Assembly: GCA_009702405.1 (NCBI GenBank)
Contig: WLIC01000041.1
Location: 1-6,014, forward strand
DNA: 6,014 nt
Direction of reading: 5' to 3'
DNA from: Actinomycetota bacterium
Lineage (GTDB): Bacteria; Actinomycetota; Actinomycetes; Actinomycetales; Microbacteriaceae
Shown: piece by piece, positions 1 to 5,271 of the stretch
How positions within the stretch are numbered: position 1 is the stretch's first letter
Layout: each line of letters begins with the position of its first letter
The notes under the pieces: generated by a model
Database searches by the model: none
Seen by the model: the letters and a program-made list of their open reading frames with translations, nothing else
Told to the model about the DNA's origin: nothing
Translations under genes and position numbers: made by a program

Positions 1-1
1 A

Positions 2-595
2 TTTAGTAAAGGTTCAACTTCAGGTATCGAAGCTACTAAGAGTGCTGTGCAGTGGATTACCGGTTTGAAGATAGATGCCTACGTTCTCATCAACATGAGA
101 TCTTTTACAGGTCTCGTTGATGCCCTCGGTGGAATCGATGTAACAGTGAAGAAGGCTTTACCTATTGGTGGGCAACAAGACTGTTATCCAGCTGATAACG
201 AGCATGAATCCATTTGTCCTGATGCCATGAGTTGGATTGAAAAAGGCAGACAACACATGGACGGCAGAACTGCACTTTGGTATGCCAGGTCAAGACACAA
301 CACCAATGACTACGACAGAATGCGTCGTCAACGTCAGGTTGAGAACATTGTGTTGAAAAAGATTGATCTTGGAACACTGCTTTTCAAGTTTGGTGCGGTT
401 GCTGGAGCAAGCTCAAAGTTAGTTAGAACTGATATTCCTTCAGGTTCAGTGCCAACTCTGATGGATTTAGCTTTCAAAGCTAAGGCCAAAGGACTTAAGT
501 CTTTGCAGCTCTCTTATCCAGTTATTCAGGCGGATAACCCAGACTTCTTCCTGATGCGTCATCTAATTGCAGAAAAACTAAGAACTTATAAATAG
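2..595 (+). CDS. LytR-CpsA-Psr (LCP) family glycopolymer transferase, 3' part (5' end outside window)
   Basis: LCP proteins are membrane-anchored extracytoplasmic enzymes that move polyprenyl-linked glycopolymers (teichoic or teichuronic acids, arabinogalactan, capsule) onto peptidoglycan. The frame is open from base 2 to the TAG at 593-595, giving 197 visible residues. The N-terminal membrane anchor and the start of the LCP domain are missing. LCP hallmarks are present: the YVLINM segment followed by LVDALGGIDV (about residues 27-47 of the fragment), then HMDG, YARSRH (from about residue 94) and the Arg-rich DYDRMRRQRQ block. In this family the conserved Arg residues bind the pyrophosphate of the lipid carrier. 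Two Cys between the GGIDV and HMDG motifs may form a disulfide. The GTG at position 47 is an internal Val inside the domain, not the start. The protein ends about 65 residues after the RQ block with no extra C-terminal domain, so it is a short-tailed LCP. The next gene follows after 55 bp on the same strand. Family assignment is secure; the polymer it attaches is unknown. Confidence 0.93.
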   Translation, partial: FSKGSTSGIEATKSAVQWITGLKIDAYVLINMRSFTGLVDALGGIDVTVKKALPIGGQQDCYPADNEHESICPDAMSWIEKGRQHMDGRTALWYARSRHNTNDYDRMRRQRQVENIVLKKIDLGTLLFKFGAVAGASSKLVRTDIPSGSVPTLMDLAFKAKAKGLKSLQLSYPVIQADNPDFFLMRHLIAEKLRTYK

Positions 596-638
596 GTTTC
601 TCACAGTTTCGCAGAAGAGTTTTCCCAGCTCTAAAAGT

Positions 639-644
639 TAGTCT
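639..644 (+). promoter_or_regulatory. Candidate -10 box (TAGTCT) for a leaderless lipoprotein transcript
   Basis: TAGTCT fits the actinobacterial TANNNT -10 consensus and lies exactly 6 nt before the ATG at 651. Transcription would then begin at or next to the A of the start codon. There is no convincing Shine-Dalgarno site in the 20 bases upstream, which agrees with a leaderless start. No TTGACA-like -35 element is visible at the expected distance. The motif is short and could be chance. The alternative is read-through from the LCP gene. Confidence 0.3.
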
Positions 645-650
645 GGCAAT

Positions 651-1127
651 ATGAAAAATCTCAGAGTAATTGCATTAGCTGCAATATTGGCCTTCACTGT
701 CAGTGGCTGCTCTATTTTGTATCCAAACTGGGGCAAACCAACTGATAGTCCAAAGCCGACCAATACTGAAACAGTCACACCTGATCCAACCGATACCAGC
801 ACACCAACACCTGAGCCAACTGATAAGGGTGCGGCAACCGTTGAGATTATGGATGCTTATGTTGACCCTGGTAATGGTGTCATTTCTGTAATTGGTCAGG
901 TAACTAACTTCAGCGAAGATGGTGGCACCTGCACCGCTGTCTTCAATGGTGGCGGTAAAACAGTTTCTGTCACAGCTGCTGCAGAATCAAACGCTGCCAA
1001 CACTCAGTGCCGTCCGCTTGATATCAAGCTAAGTGGATTACCTAAAGGTGCCGGAGTTGTGACAGTCACTTATGACTCAGCAAAGAACCATGGTGTCTCT
1101 AAGGCAACTGCGGTAACTATTCCGTGA
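651..1127 (+). CDS. Secreted lipoprotein with Thr/Pro linker and beta-rich (Ig-like?) domain
   Basis: This 158-residue protein has a lipoprotein signal peptide: basic MKNLR, a hydrophobic core (residues 6-17), then lipobox V-S-G-C with the lipidated Cys at position 20. Residues 29-60 form a Thr/Pro/Asp linker with TPDPTD/TPEPTD-like repeats, a typical wall-spanning spacer. Residues 61-158 form a compact domain rich in alternating Val/Thr/Gly. It contains two Cys (C94, C120) that probably form a disulfide, and it ends in a strand-like TAVTIP. It resembles the Ig-like C-terminal domains of uncharacterised Microbacteriaceae exported proteins, but I cannot name a family. No catalytic motif is seen. 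ATG 651 was chosen because it directly precedes the signal peptide. The stop overlaps the GTG start of the next gene by 4 bp, so translation of the two is probably coupled and the products may work together at the cell surface. Lipoprotein nature is clear; function is unknown. Confidence 0.85.
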   Translation: MKNLRVIALAAILAFTVSGCSILYPNWGKPTDSPKPTNTETVTPDPTDTSTPTPEPTDKGAATVEIMDAYVDPGNGVISVIGQVTNFSEDGGTCTAVFNGGGKTVSVTAAAESNAANTQCRPLDIKLSGLPKGAGVVTVTYDSAKNHGVSKATAVTIP

Positions 1128-3868
1128 TTCGTAAGCGGTTGACCAAGTATGTAGTTGCAGCACTTACTGTGCTGTTGACTTCACTTGGGCTGACCGCGAT
1201 AACGCCGGCTGGTGCTTTAGATGGCAGCAAGTTTGATCCAGGTTTGATTATCAGTGACAGCGTGTTCTTTGATTTTGGAACCATGACCGTTGCTGAGATT
1301 CAGAGATTCTTAGAATCACAAGTTCCGGTTTGTAAATCTGGAACTACCGGGATGCCATGTCTTAGGAACTATCGCACTGATACTCCAGAGAAAACAGCAG
1401 ACCCTGGTAAGTGTGCCTATATGCCAGCTCAGAAAGATATCAGTGCAGCAACGATCATCTATAACATCGCTAGAGCATGTGGGATTAACCCCCGTGTCTT
1501 GCTGGTTACTTTGCAGAAGGAGCAGGGTTTAGTTCAAGCCAGTATTCCTTCTCCTTATATGTACCGGGCTGCCATGGGTTATGGCTGTCCCGATAGTGAT
1601 CCAGGAATATGTGGCAAGGTCTGGACGGGTCTTTTCAATCAGCTATACAAAGCTGCTGGGCAATTCCAGTGGTACGGCGATCCAAACGGTTCCTTTACCT
1701 ATCTTCGACCAGGTCGAGAAGTATCTATTTCTTACCATCCTGATGCTTCGAGGAACTGTGGCAAGAAAACTTTCACACTGAAAAGCCAAGCAACAGCAAA
1801 CCTTTACTACTACACACCATTTGTTCCTAACACCGCTGCACTGAATAACCTCAGAGGAACAGGAGATAGCTGTTCTGCGTATGGCAATAGAAACTTTTGG
1901 CGTTACTACTGGGATTGGTTTGGGTCACCGCTTGGTGGTGGTTTCTTACTAAAGAGTTCAACTAGCGATACCTATTTCATTTCTAACGACATCAAGTATC
2001 CGCTAGCTGATCCTGCTCTTGTTACTGAATTAGCTCCACTTGGTCCACTGGGTGAAATTTCTAAAGAGTATCTTGATTCATTCCCAACTGGCACTCCGAT
2101 GACCAGGCTTATCAAGACTGCACCAGTCTCAGGTGTTAGTACTTATTACTTTGTTAGTTCAGGTAAGAAATACCTCGTTGCTAGCTGTGATCAGGCAACC
2201 AACCTAGGACTTGATTGCAACGCAGCAATAACGCTCACTCAAGTGCAGTTAGATGCTCTACCTACCGGTGCGTTCAGACCTGATATCACTGGAATCGTAA
2301 AGAGCATTCCAGTAGCACCTGCGACGGCTTCCTATTACATGGTGAATGCTTCTAAGAAGTATCCGGTTGATTGTGGGAAAGCACCGCTACTTGGCTTTAG
2401 TTGCACAGCTGCTCCAGCATGGGATGACTCTAAGTTGAATGCTCTTGCAACTGTTCGTCTTGGTGTCACAGGCCTTGGTATTTCAGCATTGATGAATCTT
2501 GATGATGGCTCAAGAGTCATTATTCAAGCTGGAAAGAAGCGGGAAGTTCTTGACGATGCATCACTTACTGCTGCTGGTGTTGGGCCAACAGCACCTTCAC
2601 CACTGAAACTAAAAGATTTCAGCTACTTACCGTGGGGTGCTCCAATCGCAGTCGATGGCAGCTTGTTTGTCAATCGCGCTCTAAAGCGTGAAGGTGTCAT
2701 CGTTAATGGAAACTATTTCGACATTGATCCGGTAACTAGAGCTGAAATAGATTTCACTAAGTTGTTTAGACAAACCCCAGGCTCACTAGGTGCCGACGGT
2801 CTTAGTGCTATTCCAAATACAGCTTCAATAAAGACTTTGGTGGTTGATGCAAGATCTCAGCACTGGCTCTTGAACGCTGATGGTAAAACCAAGGTCGATG
2901 ACAGCACCAACTGGATTACCGCAGCTAGCCCTGTTACCAATGAGTTAGCAGATAAGTTCCCAACCTTAGAGCAGACCATAACGGGCTTCAACTTTGTTCA
3001 GGTCAAAGGTCAGAAGACTGTCTACTTACTAAAAGATGGAATCATCAGAGCCACATACAACGCTGCCGATAGAGACGTGTTAGATGTTGGCATGAATTCA
3101 ACTGCTCCAGTTATGGTTACTGTTTCTGGGCTTGCCTCCATTCCTAAGGGAGTGATGGTCTTACCTGCTGGTTTGGTTGTGAAGAATAAGCAGACTGGAA
3201 TAGTTGGGCTTATTGATGGTGCTAGCCGGATAGTCACCATAGCCGAGACATCTATGGCTGTAACGTTGCCTGAACCTAGAGCTCTTACTAATCTGCAACT
3301 AATCGGTTATCAAGATCAGGAAGTCTTATCTTCATACAAAGTTTCTTGTGCTGGTTTGAAATACATAGTTGCTAATTCACTACTGCATGAGGCTCAGGTC
3401 GCTGTTGCCAAAGACCTACCTGGTAAGACAACTCCGCTCAGTGATGCTAGCTGTGCTCTGTTAACTATTACTGATCAGAGCATGGGTCACTATGTTGGTG
3501 AGAGAATCACTGACCCTAAAACTAATAAGTTGACCTATAAGGCATACAAGATAATCAAAGGTAAGCGCTATCCATTCAAGAACATGGCGGCTTATAAGAA
3601 GGACAACCTAACTGAGCCACCGCTTATCTGGGTGGACCAAACATTCCTGAGGAACTTGCCACTCGGTAATGAGATTGGGGGAGAAACTGTTGACCCTAAG
3701 CCAGATCCGAAGCCAACTCCTAAACCTAAGCAATACACAATTGTTGCTGGCGATTCACTAAGTTCAATTGCGATTAAGTTCAACACCACGGTTTCAAAGA
3801 TTATGACTTTGAATAACATAGTCAACGCCGATCGAATCAGAATCGGTCAGGTTTTGAAATTACCTTAG
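1124..3868 (+). CDS. Large secreted wall protein: Cys-rich lysozyme-like N-terminal domain, ~10 repeats, C-terminal LysM
   Basis: This 914-residue protein starts at GTG 1124, which overlaps the previous stop (GTGA). No Shine-Dalgarno is well placed, so translational coupling is likely. Residues 1-31 are a Sec signal peptide (basic IRKR, hydrophobic core, A-G-A cleavage site before L32). Residues 32-270 form a domain with eight Cys that I recognise from uncharacterised Microbacteriaceae/Micrococcales exported proteins. It holds FDPGLIISD, the helix LLVTLQKEQGLV (E133), MGYGCPD and YGNRNFWRYYWDWFGSP. The VTLQKEQG helix resembles the catalytic-Glu helix of lysozyme/glucosaminidase folds, so a peptidoglycan hydrolase role is plausible but unproven. 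Residues 283-848 contain about ten degenerate repeats. Residues 857-869 are a Lys/Pro linker, and 870-914 are a LysM (YTIVAGDSLSSIA...NNI...IRIGQVLKLP) that binds GlcNAc-containing glycan, here probably peptidoglycan. The product is therefore predicted to be exported and held in the wall. Export and LysM are confident; enzymatic activity is inference. Confidence 0.85.
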   Translation: MIRKRLTKYVVAALTVLLTSLGLTAITPAGALDGSKFDPGLIISDSVFFDFGTMTVAEIQRFLESQVPVCKSGTTGMPCLRNYRTDTPEKTADPGKCAYMPAQKDISAATIIYNIARACGINPRVLLVTLQKEQGLVQASIPSPYMYRAAMGYGCPDSDPGICGKVWTGLFNQLYKAAGQFQWYGDPNGSFTYLRPGREVSISYHPDASRNCGKKTFTLKSQATANLYYYTPFVPNTAALNNLRGTGDSCSAYGNRNFWRYYWDWFGSPLGGGFLLKSSTSDTYFISNDIKYPLADPALVTELAPLGPLGEISKEYLDSFPTGTPMTRLIKTAPVSGVSTYYFVSSGKKYLVASCDQATNLGLDCNAAITLTQVQLDALPTGAFRPDITGIVKSIPVAPATASYYMVNASKKYPVDCGKAPLLGFSCTAAPAWDDSKLNALATVRLGVTGLGISALMNLDDGSRVIIQAGKKREVLDDASLTAAGVGPTAPSPLKLKDFSYLPWGAPIAVDGSLFVNRALKREGVIVNGNYFDIDPVTRAEIDFTKLFRQTPGSLGADGLSAIPNTASIKTLVVDARSQHWLLNADGKTKVDDSTNWITAASPVTNELADKFPTLEQTITGFNFVQVKGQKTVYLLKDGIIRATYNAADRDVLDVGMNSTAPVMVTVSGLASIPKGVMVLPAGLVVKNKQTGIVGLIDGASRIVTIAETSMAVTLPEPRALTNLQLIGYQDQEVLSSYKVSCAGLKYIVANSLLHEAQVAVAKDLPGKTTPLSDASCALLTITDQSMGHYVGERITDPKTNKLTYKAYKIIKGKRYPFKNMAAYKKDNLTEPPLIWVDQTFLRNLPLGNEIGGETVDPKPDPKPTPKPKQYTIVAGDSLSSIAIKFNTTVSKIMTLNNIVNADRIRIGQVLKLP
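1970..3667 (+). repeat. About ten degenerate ~55-65-residue protein repeats (coding)
   Basis: The middle of the LysM protein (residues 283-848) is a tandem of diverged units. Each starts with an aromatic or hydrophobic strand leading to a turn and a Lys-rich strand, and many end in an Asp/Leu...Pro-Thr-Gly-like segment. Examples of the first part are TYFISNDIKYPL (283), YYFVSSGKKYLV (341), YYMVNASKKYPV (404), RVIIQAGKKREV (464), HWLLNADGKTKV (580), VYLLKDGIIRAT (633) and YKIIKGKRYPFK (808). Examples of the second part are YLDSFPTG, QLDALPTG, KLNALATV, GLSAIPNT, LADKFPTL, GLASIPKG and FLRNLPLG. Units begin near residues 283, 340, 403, 464, 515, 579, 632, 683, 738 and 805. They resemble the 'YLvsnGkKypi...dalptG' repeats of bacterial surface proteins. 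A repeat-built beta structure such as a propeller is a reasonable guess. The units are too diverged in DNA for recombination-prone nucleotide repeats. Confidence 0.7.
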
Positions 3869-3913
3869 CGTCTAAGCATTCTGGTAATCGGTCTCTTACT
3901 TAGTTTTTCTAAG
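3864..3913. other. Two short CTTAG...CTAAG inverted repeats at a convergent gene junction
   Basis: CTTAG (3864-3868) and CTAAG (3872-3876) flank a 3-nt loop. CTTAG (3899-3903) and CTAAG (3909-3913) flank TTTTT. The right half TCTAAGC occurs identically at 3871-3877 and 3908-3914. The copies sit at the tail-to-tail overlap of the LysM protein gene and the O-antigen-ligase-like gene, where a bidirectional terminator would be expected. The stems are only 5 bp and AT-rich, and both copies lie within the minus-strand coding sequence. They may therefore be chance, or a weak transcription stop. No stronger hairpin was found at this junction. Confidence 0.2.
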
Positions 3914-5241
3914 CGATCTCTTTTGGTGCTGGTTGTATTGGCTTCAAGTAATTCTTCAGGGTCATGGGATTTCACCACAAAGAGAATCAACATCATCATC
4001 GCGGATTGAATTAACAATCTAGATTCGGTAATACCTCTAACCAGCTGAGTGATTAGAACTAGCAGTGGCCAAAGATATAAAGCGTTGCTGTGATGAACTC
4101 CTAAACGCCAAGTCTTCACGAAGGTTCTAACCAGTAAAACGATGAACAGCACTAATCCAACAGCACCTAGCTGTAACCAAATATCTAAGTAAGCATTGTG
4201 TGCTTGGTAATAAGCCTCACCATTGATAACAACTAAACCTTCATAAGGTTTTACTCCTGGCACCCAGACACCGGTAAAGCCCCAACCTTCTAACGGTCGC
4301 TGTGAGATAAGTGAAAGCACTCGACGCCAGATATCACTGCGGTGAGTCATGTCTGGGCTCTTACCTAAAAGGTCAAAAACAGTTCTTCGGAATACCAAAA
4401 CAAAGAACATGGCAACTCCAGCAAATGACCATGCGATTCGGTAGTAACGATGACGAGTTTGCTTATCTTTACCTTCGGCTAAAAGTGAAACAACGGCTGC
4501 TAGCAGAACTGCAACAGACGCGAAGATAATTCCAGCTGATTTAGAAACCGCAATCATCGCTACCGATGCTGCCAAGCTGGTGATGCTCAACACCTTGCTA
4601 GTTTTTGTAATTCCAATTTCAATGGCGAAGGTAATAACACCAATCAAAGCCCAAGCGGCAACCAAGTTTGCGTTACCTAGTAATCCTTGAATACGACCAC
4701 CATCAAACAGATGACCACTTTGCGCAAAAGCAACTTCGATAGCTGGGTCAACTCCAGAGACTAGTTTTGGTAGCAAACCTTTGAAACTAGATGTGAAAAG
4801 TTCAACTGCGAATGATCCAAAGATAATAATTCTGATTGCGTTTGCAAAGATTTTTAGAATTTCACGCCAGCTAAAAACTGCTGCAAAGAACAGAGCTATT
4901 GCGGTAACTCCTATTTGAATGATGAAACCGCTAACCGTATCACTGGCGTAAGCAGACCAAGGAGAGCTACCAATCATCAGCGCTAGCAGTAGAGCTAACT
5001 CAATTGGTATTTGTCTTAGAACTCTGAACCAGTCAGCTTTGAGCAAGAAGTAAATACAACCAGCAAGGCTAGTTAGAGCAATAACAAGCCAGACTGACCA
5101 AACTAAGTTGGGTCTGATGTAATCCTCGGCAAACAAACTATCGCCAGCAATAAGAGTTAATAAGGCAAGGTAGGCGAAAACCTGAGGCTGCCACCCCTTG
5201 CCTGTAGTTGTCTTTGCAGTATTCATCAGCGTTAGAGGCAA
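3865..5241 (-). CDS. O-antigen ligase/polymerase-like integral membrane protein (Wzy/WaaL superfamily)
   Basis: The protein is predicted to polymerise or transfer undecaprenyl-linked glycan on the outer face of the membrane. About twelve hydrophobic segments run through it, then a charged tail of about 35 residues rich in Lys/Arg. Family motifs are RIQGLLGNANLVA (the R-x-x-G...NPN-L type), then after several helices a large outer loop with THRSDIWRRVLSLI, PLEGWGFTGVW and AHNAYLDIWLQLGAVG. The Arg in RIQG, the Arg in HRSDIW and the His in AHN match residues important in WaaL-type ligases. The start chosen is TTG 5241, because AGGAGG (5254-5249) stands 7 nt before it. That gives 458 residues, normal for the family. 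The frame stays open upstream to TTG 5295, but this would overlap manA and place the ribosome site inside the gene. ATG 5226 is a poorer alternative, 22 nt from the site. The stop overlaps the convergent gene's stop by 4 bp. With no LPS expected in this host, the product is probably capsule or secondary wall polymer. Confidence 0.85.
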   Translation of the reverse strand: MPLTLMNTAKTTTGKGWQPQVFAYLALLTLIAGDSLFAEDYIRPNLVWSVWLVIALTSLAGCIYFLLKADWFRVLRQIPIELALLLALMIGSSPWSAYASDTVSGFIIQIGVTAIALFFAAVFSWREILKIFANAIRIIIFGSFAVELFTSSFKGLLPKLVSGVDPAIEVAFAQSGHLFDGGRIQGLLGNANLVAAWALIGVITFAIEIGITKTSKVLSITSLAASVAMIAVSKSAGIIFASVAVLLAAVVSLLAEGKDKQTRHRYYRIAWSFAGVAMFFVLVFRRTVFDLLGKSPDMTHRSDIWRRVLSLISQRPLEGWGFTGVWVPGVKPYEGLVVINGEAYYQAHNAYLDIWLQLGAVGLVLFIVLLVRTFVKTWRLGVHHSNALYLWPLLVLITQLVRGITESRLLIQSAMMMLILFVVKSHDPEELLEANTTSTKRDRLEKLSKRPITRMLRR

Positions 5242-5248
5242 GTCTAAA

Positions 5249-5254
5249 CCTCCT
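5249..5254 (-). promoter_or_regulatory. Strong Shine-Dalgarno (AGGAGG) that sets the start of the O-antigen-ligase-like gene
   Basis: Read on the minus strand the site is AAAGGAGGTT, an almost full anti-16S match. Its AGGAGG core ends 7 nt before the TTG at 5241-5239, which is ideal spacing. It is 22 nt from the next ATG (5226-5224) and lies inside the longer reading frame that begins at 5295. This is the only strong ribosome site seen in the window and favours TTG 5241. Confidence 0.7.
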
Positions 5255-5259
5255 TTGGT

Positions 5260-5265
5260 TAGGCT
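5260..5265 (+). promoter_or_regulatory. Candidate -10 box (TAGGCT) for leaderless manA
   Basis: TAGGCT fits TANNNT and lies exactly 6 nt before the GTG at 5272, the same spacing as the box before the lipoprotein gene. There is no good Shine-Dalgarno in front of manA, which fits a transcript starting on the GTG. No clear -35 element is present. The site sits in the 30-bp gap between the divergent start codons. Confidence 0.3.
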
Positions 5266-5271
5266 TGATAA

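Noticed and set aside
47..49. GTG as the start of the LCP gene
   Set aside because: The frame is open upstream to base 2 and the codon lies inside the LCP domain, so it is an internal Val of a gene truncated by the window edge.
162..377. Minus-strand 71-residue frame opposite the LCP gene
   Set aside because: It lies opposite conserved LCP motifs, has no recognisable domain and is best read as an antisense shadow.
596..650. Possible terminator or small RNA between the LCP and lipoprotein genes
   Set aside because: No GC-rich stem followed by a T tract is present in the 55-bp gap; the short TTTT at 620-623 has no preceding hairpin.
761..830. Possible nucleotide tandem repeat in the lipoprotein linker
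   Set aside because: The apparent periodicity reflects Thr/Pro/Asp codons of a low-complexity linker and is imperfect at DNA level.
703..891. 62-residue + frame inside the lipoprotein gene
   Set aside because: It is the +1 shadow of the Thr/Pro linker region, with low-complexity translation and no independent signals.
1581..1781. 66-residue + frame inside the N-terminal domain of the LysM protein
   Set aside because: It is an out-of-frame shadow within a conserved domain.
2335..3825. Minus-strand frames (2335-2520, 3022-3240, 3592-3825) opposite the LysM protein gene
   Set aside because: All are antisense to a well-supported coding frame, have no ribosome sites or domains, and one mirrors the Lys/Pro linker as a Gly-rich stretch.
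4311..4529. 72-residue + frame opposite the O-antigen-ligase-like gene
   Set aside because: It overlaps the conserved HRSDIW region on the other strand and shows no protein-like features.
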